From Ashinkailepas kermadecensis (taxonomy: Eukaryota; Arthropoda; Thecostraca; Neolepadidae), in the NCBI GenBank assembly GCA_034440615.1, contig JAOTOM010004334.1, positions 100,001 through 164,000 on the forward strand: DNA of 64,000 nt, in the 5' to 3' direction. Of the stretch, positions 33,001 through 45,049 are shown one piece after another. Below the pieces are notes generated by a model. It was given only the letters and a program-made list of their open reading frames with translations. It was not told the origin of the DNA and ran no database searches. The position numbers and the translations under genes are program-made. The stretch's first letter is position 1; the number at the start of each line of letters is the position of its first letter.

Positions 33001-33300
33001 ACTGCAGAGCGGTGGTCCACAGACACACACCGACACACATCACGACACACTCCTCACTCAGCAGGCGTGGTCCACAGACTGCAGAGTGGTGGGCCACAGA
33101 CACACACCGACACACATCACGCCACACGCCTCACTCAGCAGGCGTGGTCCACAGACTGCAGAGCGGTGGTCCACAGACACACACCGACACACATCACGGC
33201 ACACGCCTCACTCAGCAGGCGTGGTCCACAGACTGCAGAGCGGTGGTCCACAGACACACACCGACACACATCACGGCACACGTGCCGTAGCGAGACACGA
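27061..33300 (+). repeat. giant satellite array of 77 bp units, about 80 copies
   Basis: The unit is 77 bp (GCCTCACTCAGCAGGCGTGG, GACTGCAGAGTGGTGGTCCA and CACACACCGACACACATCAC joined). Variants include GTGGTGG/GCGGTGG, CACGCC/CACTCC, TCCACAG/TCTACAG, and 22 bp internal duplications of GACTGCAGAGTGGTGGTCCA. The forward strand contains no stop in any register, and 77 is not a multiple of 3. Three overlapping frames of 1,304 to 1,697 codons therefore run in all three forward frames at once; these are not genes. In the right half the array is punctuated by GTGCCGTAGCGAGACACGAG at about 31036, 31809, 32277 and 33281. Confidence 0.98.
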
Positions 33301-33364
33301 GTGGCTGACGACGACACTATCACCGCCACATCACAATAGCCACCACGACTCCACATACTGGAGG

Positions 33365-33456
33365 CTCTGCACTTACGCGACAGAGGCCCGGCCGTAAACA
33401 GGCAGGTGAGGATATGCACTTACGCGACAGAGGCCCGGCCATAAACAGGCAGGCGT
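33365..33456 (+). repeat. 54 bp tandem duplication
   Basis: GCACTTACGCGACAGAGGCC followed by CGGCC(G/A)TAAACAGGCAGG occurs twice, 49-54 bp apart, just after the giant satellite. Confidence 0.85.
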
Positions 33457-34243
33457 GCGCGCGGGGTACCCCGTCGCTGCATGGCGGATCACCCTTGAGG
33501 GGCCGAGACCACCGATTGTGACCCTAAAGTTAAGTCGCGACCGCGTTGGTGTGACATTGTCGGTAGGGATACACACTGTAATTTGCACACTGTGATTAAC
33601 TATGGGCATTGTAACTTAAATTTATATCTGTTTGACCACGAATGGTCTGTGCATCCTTAATTTTGTGCGGTGTGTTGTCACCCGAATATGTCTTCTCTCT
33701 GTGTTGATAAATGAAACTATCGACGCGTTTTGTATCAGTTCCCAAATGCCTAAGAATACGGCGATGCATTTTCAATATACGTGACTTCGACTGTTGTAAT
33801 ATGAAATTGGATTAACAGTAACTTAACAGCAATAAACAGCATACTTATTTATTAAAATAATTAACAGCTTTGATAATACTGAATGATTTGTACCTTAACC
33901 GTGACGTTGTACATAATAGCTATACGGTCAATGTTTTACCTTTTTCACTACGAATATCTGCGCATTTTTTTCTGATGAAGTAATATGACATGACGAAACG
34001 TCGACAGGAAGAACATAAACTGTGCGCTTTGTAAGTCAGATATCATGAATAATCATGAGTCCTGGTGCAATTCCGACGTAATTCATACCTGAAAACAGCT
34101 CATAACATGAACCGAAACTACATCTACGAAATGAATCAAGAGCAGAGCCGCACTGACCTTCAGCCAACAATGCATGCTAAACAATCTGCTTCAAAACTAC
34201 ACGAATATGAAGATACATGCATGGATATACACCCATAAACAAG

Positions 34244-34280
<37 letters not shown>

Positions 34281-34579
34281 ATACCGTTACATTTTGCACT
34301 TAAAATACCGGAGTTTCTATGCTTTCCATTAAGGCGCATGATGCCTCGTGCTACTCCCGTGTCTGAAATAATGACCCATTAACTTGAAAAATGACGGCCA
34401 TTCCGGGTTAGTTTATTTGCACCGATGCCAAAACCGCGCCGCTAATGGGCGGACGGCCACCGATATGGCCTCTGCTCACAATGCGTGTTTCACGTGATGA
34501 ACGCCGGTGTAGCGACCGTTATTGACTCGCTATTAGTTTCCAGGAGGAGGAGCTGGTGCGAAGCACAAACCGTGCCGGG
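33457..34579. other. gene-free stretch
   Basis: AT-rich unique DNA with a (TA)n(TG)n run at about 34243-34280 and a short GC-rich segment at 34390-34480 (CGCGCCGCTAATGGGCGGAC). No exon recognised. Confidence 0.4.
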
Positions 34580-35075
34580 TCTAATGTCGGGCACAAAGCC
34601 GGGTATCATGTCGGGTACCGTGTTGGGTATCATGTCGGGTACCGTTTTGGGTTTTTTTTTAAAGTACCGTGTTGGGTATCATGTCGGGTACCGTGTTGGG
34701 TATCATGTCGGGTACCGTGTTGGGTATCGGGTGTTGGGTATCATGTCGGGTAAAGCCGTGTTTGGGTATCATGTCGGGTACCGTGTTGGGTATCATGTCG
34801 GGTGCAAAGCTGGACATCATGTTGGTCACCATGCTGTGTACTATGTCGAGACCCGTGTTGGGTATCATGTTGAATACCGTGTTGGGTATCAATTCCAATA
34901 CCGATGGCGCTATAAGACCATTGCAGTCGATGCGCCCCTAAACTACAATAACTAACTAACTAACTAATTCCAATACCGTGTTATGTACCATGTGGAGTAC
35001 CGTGTTGGATACCATGACGGGTACAAAGCCGGGTATCGTGTGGGATGTCGTGTTAGGTATGCACCGTGGTGGGTA
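34580..35075 (+). repeat. 24 bp minisatellite (ACCGTGTTGGGTATCATGTC)
   Basis: About 15 units of 24 bp combining ACCGTGTTGGGT and ATCATGTCGGGT half-units. It is interrupted at about 34905-34970 by unrelated DNA ending in ACTAACTAACTAACTAA. Open frames here have 8-residue periodicity and are artefacts. Confidence 0.93.
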
Positions 35076-35541
35076 CAAAGCTGAGTTCACATCTGGAAAT
35101 GCATACACCATCATCCAACTAATGCTACCAGACATGTCAGTCGCTTCTTGAAGTGGCTGAATTACCGGTTAGTGGATCTTATTCCCCTCCCGTCATGGAG
35201 GATTTCGAGGACATGTACGTCGTGCAATACACACAATTTAAAGGTAGTGAGTATCTCCGAAGTCTGAAAGCCCCCAAATCCTATATATATCGAATTGCAA
35301 ATTTCTGATGGTCTTAAAACTCCCGAAATGACGATAAGTCCTCCGTTGTGCAAATTTGTAAATCCAATGTCTCAAAGAGCCCCATGTTTCAAACGTATAA
35401 CTTCGCAAGCGTCATTGCATCAAAACCCTGGCGTTTGAAACTACCGATTTATAGCCCTCAACTTCCTATAAAAAAAACATAACTTCACCGTTCCGAATGC
35501 TTCCAAATCCGCTGAATCAGCTACAAATGCCTGTAATAAGG
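35076..35541. other. gene-free stretch
   Basis: Unique AT-rich DNA; nothing recognised. Confidence 0.35.
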
Positions 35542-35549
35542 CAGATAAC

Positions 35550-35749
35550 CAGTGGCGCAGTCAGGATTTTCATAAAGGGTGTCGACCAAAAACAAACGTA
35601 ATGAAATAGAGGAAGCTTTCGGTACGCTTCGAGCGACTGAAATTTAGGCTCTTGTTTGGTGGAGACCTCAAATTTTATCGTTTGTTCTAGTGTATTTTCG
35701 GTTCCTAAGGGGGGGGGGGTGCAGCCCCTTCCCCTTGGCTGCGCCTCTG
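35550..35749. mobile_element. hAT-like MITE with exact 8 bp target duplication (intact copy)
   Basis: This 200 bp element begins CAGTGGCGCAGTCAGGATTT and ends CCTTGGCTGCGCCTCTG. CAGATAAC is duplicated exactly on both flanks (35542-35549 and 35750-35757). It has no coding capacity. It is the intact reference for the disrupted copy at 25453-26426. Confidence 0.9.
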
Positions 35750-35757
35750 CAGATAAC

Positions 35758-36263
35758 TCTAGAACGTATCACAATTTGCATCCAACTTGACAGCACCGTG
35801 CAAGAAGTGACGTCATAGGTGACATCTTACCCAAACGGATGGCGCTGGCTGGGGTATGTATGTACCAGCCAGCGGGTACAATCACGAAGCTTCTAAAAGT
35901 TGGTCATCTGGAGGGGTGAAGGCGTGCTAGGTGCATCCACGGCTCTGGTAGGTACGATTGGGCCATGGGAATGTGGGGCTTCATGCCGCGATTCGACGCG
36001 AAAACTCCACAGACCATGATGTGCGGAGGTTGCAAAGAGTTGCGGAAATAAAGAAAATGTGTTATTTGATAAGATAATCGTACGCAGTCTCGGCATACGC
36101 AAACACAATTCAAAGACATGCGTACGTGTTTAACTCGTGAAATTAAAATCGTGAAGAACAGTTCTAAATTTGGTTGCGGCTGATGCAAATCCTGCACACC
36201 AAATAAAAAATAATGGAATTGAAGTCGAGTATTTGAAGAAGGCTGCCTTGACGTCTGATTACA
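35758..36263. other. gene-free stretch
   Basis: Unique DNA; no exon or repeat recognised. Confidence 0.35.
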
Positions 36264-36267
36264 TTAA

Positions 36268-36655
36268 CCCTCCCGGTCTTTCCGGTCATATCCTCACACC
36301 CGGTCTCGGGAGGGGGTTGATACAATCTCCAAACTAAGCGTCGCACGAAAACGAAAGATGTGTCATCGGAAAGCGCTCAACGAGTAGGGTCAGACACCAC
36401 CCCAAAAATTGTATCCCCCAAAGTGACGTCACTAGGGGGCCTAGGTTTTCACGACTTACATAATGTTTTTGCTCTGGGGAGATCATTTTGGGGGAGATTT
36501 GAAGGAAAAAAATATTGGGAATCGGAAAAGGAATCAAAAAGCGAAATCGACCATGGCTCTAAAATGTTTGCCCATCCAAAAATCATCATTTGAATTTTTT
36601 TTTCAATCTCAAAATTTTGAGCTTTCAATTTTCTTTAATCTTTCTTTTTCAAAAT
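36268..36655 (+). mobile_element. TTAA-type element, copy 2, left half
   Basis: It begins after TTAA (36264-36267) with CCCTCCCGGTCTTTCCGGTC and runs colinearly with copy 1 through GTGTCATCGGAAAGCGCTC, AGTGACGTCACTAGGGGGCC and GCTTTCAATTTTCTTTAATC. It then stops abruptly. The missing right half is at 38995-39427. Confidence 0.82.
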
Positions 36656-38620
36656 CGTAGATTTAAATTTAGAGTGACGTAAGTCACGATAAATGTCTAT
36701 CGGATATTTAATACATGGCGGTCGGTTTTCTAAAGTTGTCCGAAATGTTTGTCTGTGTGTCTGTGTGTGTGTGTGTATGTACCGCTTAAACGCATGCTGT
36801 GCCAAAACGCCCGGGCGGATTTCGCTCAAATTTTCACACGTAATGCGCCGGTACGTGGGACAGACTATGGCGGTGGTTTCGGGTTGCGCGTGTCACGTGG
36901 GCACGTGTCACGTGCCGTCAACTGGGGTCATGTCGAGATCAGTTAGCCAGGGCCACAGCATATACCACAGGTCGCACGAATATGAAACTTTGTGGAAGCA
37001 CGCGCCCCATAGGGAACTGCGTGCATTTGTGGTCGGCGGCCGGATGCACCGTACCGTGCGACCGCCAGGCGCGTGCATCCCTTTTGAGTTGAGCACCTCT
37101 GAGCTGAGAACGGCGCGTACTAGAGCCATCAAATTTGGTGGACGGATAGCCCGTCACATTGGCTATCCGGCAATGTACAATTTTCAGGGGTGGGCGAAGC
37201 GTAGCGCGTGTCATGCGCTTAGATTCGAACGACACCTCCACTCCTGTTTAACATGGGGCTGGGGCTCTTTCATCCGAAAATCTGAACCGCCACATATTGG
37301 CGCCAGGCTCGGCTCATATCGCAGGGAACGAGGGATGTGTCACACCACGTGAAGGCCCACAGTGTTGGCTACCCCTTGGGTACAATTTCGGTGCGATCGA
37401 GTCAATGTGCTGCACGTGAGGGACACCGATGTGATGGGAGAACGGGTTGCGCCGAAATCCTCAGTCGCCAATTGGTTTAACATGTAAATCTGGGATTTTT
37501 AGATCAGAATATGATCAATTTTCGTGCGCCGAATCGGCTCGGTTTCAACCGGCATAGCTCTCAAACCAATGGACCGATCGACACCAAACCGACACCACGG
37601 TGTAGCCAAGACAATATCCAAGCTCGGCAGTGCAAACATGTTTGCCGCACGTTGCACGTGCACCTGGGAAAGGGGTGTAAAATAAAGCCGGTTGCTTTCA
37701 TCGTTTTTCACGATTTGGTCAGGTATTGGAAAACGGATAATAGCGACTGTACGCCGTTGCTTCCACTACCCAGGTCCATGTACCGGCTACACTTTTCCCA
37801 TTGACTATCGGCACCTGCCGTGTGCCAGGGGTCAGCTATCGCGACGACAGTGACAAGTGTCGTGACCTATAAAACAGGCTCTGCTTTCCACTCCATCAGC
37901 GTCTCGGTTAGGCAACATTTTGGATAAAAAGTGGTATGCACGCATAGCTCAAACGGTTGTGATTCATACGATACCTTTAATTTTCCCCATCGAAACAACA
38001 TTTCCTACAATCAAGGCTGCCCTAAAGCATTACCAAACATTATTTTCGGCCTTCTCAACCGGCTCATTGCATCGATGAATCGATGGGTTTCCTGGAGCGA
38101 ACTTCATCGGTTGAAAATTATACAGGTCGCACGTGCTACCACGCCAGCCAATCTACCGTGGGAAGGATTTTATATAAGTGAATATAACTTATGGTGTATG
38201 CAGGGCAGTACAGCTGTTTTATTGCGTGTATGAAAATAACGTTAGGAAAGGGCAGGGTTAGCTCAGATCAAATCAGGTCTGCTTTGGTAAGGCCATGATA
38301 GGCTAGGGTAGGTTCGGTTAAGGACGATTATAAAAAGTAACCAAATGCCCATATTAAGTAAAATAGAGCCACAAATCGTTCTGATATATGCATGGCATGA
38401 CCATTCTTCCGAGACAGAGTATATGTAAAGAGCCATCTTACGCACATGATTTGTAGTACATGTTTTATGTATCAGGCCGTCTACCAATATTGACGAAGTG
38501 TTTTAATCATCACCCAAACTCTGGTATCGGTCATATTTACATACGAACATAACAAACAGGGTATGGAGGGTAGGGTAAAAGGGCAGGGTATGTCACTTGA
38601 AAGGGCAGGGTAGAATTAAA
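36656..38620. other. DNA separating the two halves of a TTAA-type element
   Basis: Together with the TTAGG-like tract to its right, this forms about 2.3 kb between the half-elements. It starts with a (TG)n stretch (36745-36780) and has conspicuous diverged prose-like repeats (CCAATGGACCGATCGACACC, TTTCGCTCAAATTTTCACAC) typical of old dispersed elements. No coding frame resembles a transposase. No clean terminal repeats were found. Confidence 0.45.
37868..37900 (+). promoter_or_regulatory. possible TATA + initiator core promoter
   Basis: TATAAAA (37868-37874) is followed by CATCAGC with its A at 37898, exactly 30 nt from the first T of TATA, the canonical spacing. No downstream coding frame is convincing: the first ATG (37936) meets a stop after two codons. 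It may be chance or a non-coding/transposon promoter. Confidence 0.22.
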
Positions 38621-38624
38621 TGAG

Positions 38625-38890
38625 GTGTTCTTGGGTTAGGACAGGTCACATCATATTAGGTTAGGTTTGGTTAGGTTTAGATATATTTGGTTAGGTTTGG
38701 CTAGGTTTGGTTAGGTTTGCTTAGGTTAGGTTAGGTTTGTTTTGGTTAGGTTAGGTTAGGTTTCGTTCGGTTTGGTTAGATTTCGTTTAGGATTGGTTCG
38801 GTTTGATTAGGTTTGGTCAGGTTTGGTTAGGTTAGGATTGGTTAGGTTGGGTTAAGTTAGGCCTATCTAGGATTGGTTAGGCAGTTGGCA
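38625..38890 (+). repeat. degenerate interstitial (TTAGG)n-like tract
   Basis: It has many GGTTAGGTTAGG, GGTTTGGTTAGG and GGTTCGG words in one orientation, with TTAGG as the commonest 5-mer. TTAGG is the ancestral arthropod telomere repeat, so this could be an old interstitial telomeric insertion or a TTAGG-rich dispersed repeat. Degeneracy argues against a functional telomere. Confidence 0.75.
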
Positions 38891-38994
38891 TAGATCATTC
38901 AATTTTGGGTTAACTCGGTTCAAATCAGATCGGGAGCATAGAGGCCTGGATCGATTTTGAACACTCCAACTTTATGGGGGGTTGGTGTGCATCT

Positions 38995-39427
38995 AGTTCT
39001 ATTGGGTAGAGCGGGCCGAAAAACGTTGTTCGAAGTCAACTGCTCTCATAAAAAATGCTTACTTCAGCCAGAATTTTCGATTTTAGCCCTAATGGGCAAA
39101 CATGCAAAACTAATAAGTAATAAAAACGGTGAAAAAATATTCTGGTGCGTTTTGTTTCATCCCTAACGATAAGTAAATGCTGAAAGTTTCATTAAAATAG
39201 CTTTATCCGTTAAAGCGTGACGACTGGTTGAACTTTTCTGGAGATGACCTCACTTGACCTTGACTAACTTGTTGACCATAGGTGACTTGACCTCAAAATT
39301 TTGAGACAACATGACAAATTGATGTGGAAAAAGGTATGCCAAGTTTCGGCGCGCTGCCTGGCGAAGTTCCTTCACTATCTGCTAAAAACCTTAAGGGGGC
39401 GAATATCACCCCCCGAGACGGCGTGGG
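38995..39427 (+). mobile_element. TTAA-type element, copy 2, right half
   Basis: It starts at about ATTGGGTAGAGCGGGCCG, exactly where the left half at 36268-36655 stops relative to the full-length copies. It continues with TTTTAGCCCTAATGGGCAAA, TTATCCGTTAAAGCGTGACG and GACCTCACTTGACCTTGAC, and ends CGTGGG-TTAA (TTAA at 39428-39431). Confidence 0.82.
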
Positions 39428-39601
39428 TTAATTCATTCTGCACCATTATGCTGTTCCAGTAATATATTATATGGATAATAACAACGATACATTTCGATAG
39501 TAATCTCACACGTTGTATTTTGTGCTCGAACATTGCATCATCCCAACTAAATACACACCAATCTTCACCATTATATTCGGCCGTGTTATGCATCACATAT
39601 A

Positions 39602-40924
<1,323 letters not shown>

Positions 40925-41117
40925 GCAGGCCGCTCGGAATCACGTGACCGCCGGCAGCAGGCCGCTCACAACCACGTGACCGCCGGCGGCAGGCCGCCCG
41001 CAACCACGTGACCGCCGGCAGCAGAACGCTCACAACCAACCACGTGACCGCCGGCGGCAGGCCGCCCGCAACCACGTGACCGCCGGCAGCAGGCCACTCA
41101 CAACCACGTGACCGGAA
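40925..41117 (+). repeat. about 32 bp minisatellite with CACGTGACCGCCGGC
   Basis: Six units, each with ACCACGTGACCGCCGGCRGC followed by AGGCCGC(T/C)C. Each contains the CACGTG E-box palindrome. Confidence 0.92.
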
Positions 41118-42403
41118 TCGTCTGAAGAGAGGACGGCGCGGCAGCAAAGCCGTGCACGTGTCGTGGAGGACAGGGGACTGCAAGCGTCACGGAACCGTAC
41201 GGCTTCGTTTCGTTTCGTTACGTTTCGTTACGACGCGAGATTCGCGGAAAGCGCGCTGTCCACTGCGCGGTGAACCTGGCAGCTTCGACAGAGCCCCAGC
41301 TGGCTTCACCAAAATTATTGCAAGCGAGGGCGAAGCCCAATCGAGGCGACTCCAGGCATATGACGCAAAAGGTCATCTGAGTGGTACGGCCCAGCTCAGC
41401 GTGTGGTCCACACTGCTACGTGTGGTCCACACTGCTACGCTTCTGGAACAATAATAGTTTGTTTTCTGTTAGTGATTCAGGATCGAATTGCTTACCGAGG
41501 AAGTGACCTGAGGCCTGGGTCACCAACGGAATATGAAAATGATTACTTGTTATGTGATTTAGATAGGTTATGTTTCATTATGCATGAAGTAAATGAATTA
41601 TGTCGAATATTACAATTATGTTTTGAAGCACATAGTTGTGCATAACGGTCGGCTGTTGTGCTTTAACAAAACCAGATTGCCGTCTGGCTGCCTCGACGAA
41701 TAGAGCACTGGCTTGCGAAGGTCTTGGCACGGTCTGGTCGAGTCTCTTCACCCACTCGCCATTTCACCCCGGGCTGGGATGACCAGCCGGCAGTTGACCA
41801 GGCAAGGTCGGGACGCAGGCGCCAGCCAGCCGTGTCCGGCCATGTGGGTACGTTACACCAGTGGTCAAAATTGTGCCATAGAACGGGAATTGTCCGATCG
41901 GGAGGTGGGTTCAGGGTCAATGCAACGTTGCATGCGACAAGCTTGCGTGCCGCATTGACCGTGGTTTTATGGGGTATGCCCAGGGACAATTTTAACTATG
42001 TTTACTTCTTGAAAGAAAATATTCGTGAAACTGGTTCTCACAAACCGCCACAGTTGAACATTATATTACAGAAAAAGATCCAAGTCCAGGTTGATTTTTG
42101 CGTTAGTTGTGACGAATCGGAGGCAGTCTAGCAGGAAATGGATGTTTTAAATAAGACATCAGCGAAGGTGAACGTTCGTACAAATTTGAAGCACAAGTCA
42201 GTCTCATTCATACATATGCATAGCATTGCTATAATATGGACCAACTGCGCGAATTGTCTGCGCAACGTCCGGCAAATTGGTACAATAGCCGACTTAGCGT
42301 CCTTGGCTGCGCGAATTGTCTGGAGCAGAGTGGCGGCAAATTGGCAGTCTACCTGCTGTAGAGTCGTTTCCGTCAAAAGGTGCTCGAATTGTCCGTAATG
42401 ACG
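41118..42403. other. gene-free stretch
   Basis: It contains a GTTTCGTTACG mini-array (41200-41235), a direct repeat of CGTGTGGTCCACACTGCTA at about 41400 and 41420, and three spaced copies of GCGAATTGTC near 42250-42395. No supported gene. Confidence 0.4.
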
Positions 42404-44130
42404 TGACGGCTCAGGTCACATGACGTGACGTGACGTGACGGCTCAGGTCACGTGACGTGACGTGACGTGACGGCTCAGGTCACATGACGTGACGTGACGT
42501 GACGGCTCATGTCACATTACGTGACGTGACGTGATGGCTCAGGTCACGTGACGTGACGTGACGTGACGGCTCAGGTCACGTGACGTGACATGACGTGACG
42601 GCTCATGTCACATGACGTGACGTGACGTGACGGCTCAGGTCACATGACGTGACGTGACGTGACGGCTCAGGTCACGTGACGTGACGTGACGGCTCAGGTC
42701 ACATGACGTGACGTGACGTGACGGCTCAGGTCACGTGACGTGACGTGACGTGACGGCTCATGTCACATGACGTGACGTGACGTGACGGCTCATGTCACGT
42801 GACGTGACGTGATGGCTCAAGTCACGCGACGTGACGTGACGTGACGGCTCAGGTCACGTGACGTGACATGACGTGACGGCTCAGGTCACGTGACGTGACG
42901 TGACGTGACGGCTCAGGTCACGTGACGTGACATGACGTGACGGCTCAGGTCACGTGACGTGACGTGACGGCTCAGGTCACATGACATGGCGTGACGGCTC
43001 AGGTCACGTGACGTGACATGACGTGACGGCTCAGGTCACATGACGTGACGTTACGTGACGGCTCAGGTCACATGACGTGACGTGACGTGACGGCTCAGGT
43101 CACGTGACGTGACGTGACGGCTCAGGTCACGTGACGTGACATGACGTGACGGCTCATGTCACATGACGTGACGTGACGTGACGGCTCATGTCACATGACG
43201 TGACGTGACGTGACGGCTCAGGTCACGTGACGTGACGTGACGTGACGGCTCAGGTCACGTGACGTGGCATGACGTGACGGCTCAGGTCACATGACGTGAC
43301 GTGACGTGACGGCTCAGGTCACATGACGTGACGTGACGTGACGGCTCAGGTCACGTGACGTGACGTGACGGCTCAGGTACGTGACGTGACGGCTTAGGTC
43401 ACGTGACGTGACATGACGTGACGTGACGGCTCAGGTCACATGACGTGACGTGACGTGACGGCTCAGGTCACGTGACGTGACGTGATGTGACGGCTCAGGT
43501 CACGTGACGTGACGTGACGGCTCAGGTCACATGACGTGACGTGACGTGACGGCTCAGGTCACGTGACGTGACGTGACGTGACGGCTCAGGTCACGTGACG
43601 TGACATGACGTGACGTGACGGCTCATGTCACATGACGTGACGTGACGTGACGGCTCAGGTCACGTGACGTGACGTGACGTGACGGCTCAGGTCACGTGAC
43701 GTGACGTGACGGCTCAGGTCACGTGACGTGACGTGACGGCTGAGGTCACGTGACGTGACGGCTCAGGTCACGTGACGTGACATGACGTGACGGCTCAGGT
43801 CACATGACGTGACGTGACGGCTCAGGTCACGTGACGTGATGTGACGTGACGGCTCAGGTCACATGACGTGACGTGACGTGACGGCTCAGGTCACGTGACG
43901 TGACATGACGTGACGGCTCATGTCACATGACGTGACGTGACGGCTCAGGTCACATGACGTGACGTGACGTGACGGCTCAGGTCACGTGACGTGACATGAC
44001 GTGACGGCTCAGGTCACATGACGTGACGTGACGGCTCAGGTCACGTGACGTGACGTGACGTGACGGCTCAGGTCACGTGACGTGATGTGACGTGACGGCT
44101 CAGATCACATGACGTGACGTGACGGCTCAG
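42404..44130 (+). repeat. 1.7 kb satellite of GTCACGTGACGTGACG...GGCTCAG units (27/32 bp)
   Basis: About 55 units start GGTCACGTGAC or GGTCACATGAC, followed by one to three further GTGAC pentamers, and end GTGACGGCTCAG. Loss or gain of one 5 bp GTGAC gives the 27 and 32 bp unit classes. The array therefore contains dozens of GTCACGTGAC palindromes (E-box CACGTG) and TGACGTGA (CRE-like half sites). Confidence 0.97.
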
Positions 44131-44134
44131 GTCC

Positions 44135-44485
44135 AACGACATCGCAGCGACTCTGTTGTTGTGTGTGGGCTTGCGACGCAGCGACATTGTTGTTGTGTGT
44201 GGGCTTGCAACACCACTGTGGGTTGTTTGTGGGCTTACGCCGAAGCGACACTGTGGTTGTGTGCGGGCTTGCGACGCAGAGACACTGTGGTTGTGTGCGG
44301 GCTTGTGACGCAGAGACAATGTGGTTGTGTGTGGGCTTACGACGCAGACACTGTTGCTGTTTGTGGGCTTATGATGAAGCGACACTGTGGGTTGTTTGTG
44401 GGCTTACGCCGAAGCGACACTGTGGTTGTGTGCGGGCTTGCGACGCAGAGACACTGTGGTTGTGTGTGGGTTCACGACGCACTAA
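44135..44485 (+). repeat. about 33 bp minisatellite (GTGGTTGTGTGTGGGCTTACG)
   Basis: About ten units share GCGACACTGTGGTTGTGTG and GGGCTTRCGACGCAG with indels of a few bases. It directly abuts the 27/32 bp satellite. Confidence 0.9.
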
Positions 44486-44499
44486 GCAGCTGAGGCCAC

Positions 44500-44610
44500 A
44501 CGGCGTCGCCTGCTGGGGAGCGCCGGCACCGCGGGGAATTGAACTCCGTACCTCTGGCGTCCCAGACGCTCAGCTCAGTCACTGAGCTATCGGATTCGGC
44601 TCCCTCACAT
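44500..44610 (-). mobile_element. tRNA-like SINE head
   Basis: On the minus strand: box A TAGCTCAGTGACTGAG (44575-44590) and box B GGAGTTCAATTCC (about 44535-44547), with a tRNA-like spacing of about 30 bp. The arms do not pair well and the D-arm region is duplicated (GCTCAGTGACTGAGCTGAGC), so a functional tRNA is unlikely. No body shared with the other SINEs was seen. Confidence 0.55.
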
Positions 44611-44689
44611 CCACACCACCCGAGTGAGAGACCCTCGGCTACATCCAGAACCAGTCTGTGCTCACGCTGCGATCATACCTGCGGTAAGG

Positions 44690-44795
44690 CGGCTCCGCTA
44701 CCGCTCCATACCTGCTGTACGGCTCCTCAGCTACCGCTCCATACCTGCTGTACGGCTCCTCAGCTACCGCTCCATACCTGCGGCAGTCACCCTGA
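44690..44795 (+). repeat. 33 bp tandem repeat, three copies
   Basis: CTACCGCTCCATACCTGCTG followed by TACGGCTCCTCAG occurs three times, the last truncated. Confidence 0.92.
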
Positions 44796-45049
44796 GACGA
44801 AACAGGCACCAGCTGAGCAGTGACTTCGCAGGCAGTATTCAGTGCAGCCATTGTTTACTTCTTTATTCACCATTATTTATGGCGATGACACGCTGTTCGG
44901 GAACGGGCCGCCAGCATTACCTTTACCTTGAAGATGGATAGTCGCCGTATAAAGAGCATGTAACGCTGTTGAAAGAAATATGGTAATTGGGTCAGAAAAA
45001 GGCGTTCCTTAAATACCCAAACTTTGACCAACGACCCGTGTAGTCCGCG
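44796..45049. other. short gene-free stretch
   Basis: Nothing recognised. Confidence 0.3.

Noticed and set aside
41685..41960. Possible further tRNA-derived SINE
   Set aside because: Only a weak box B-like GGTCGAGTCTC is visible; no box A at the proper spacing and no shared body.
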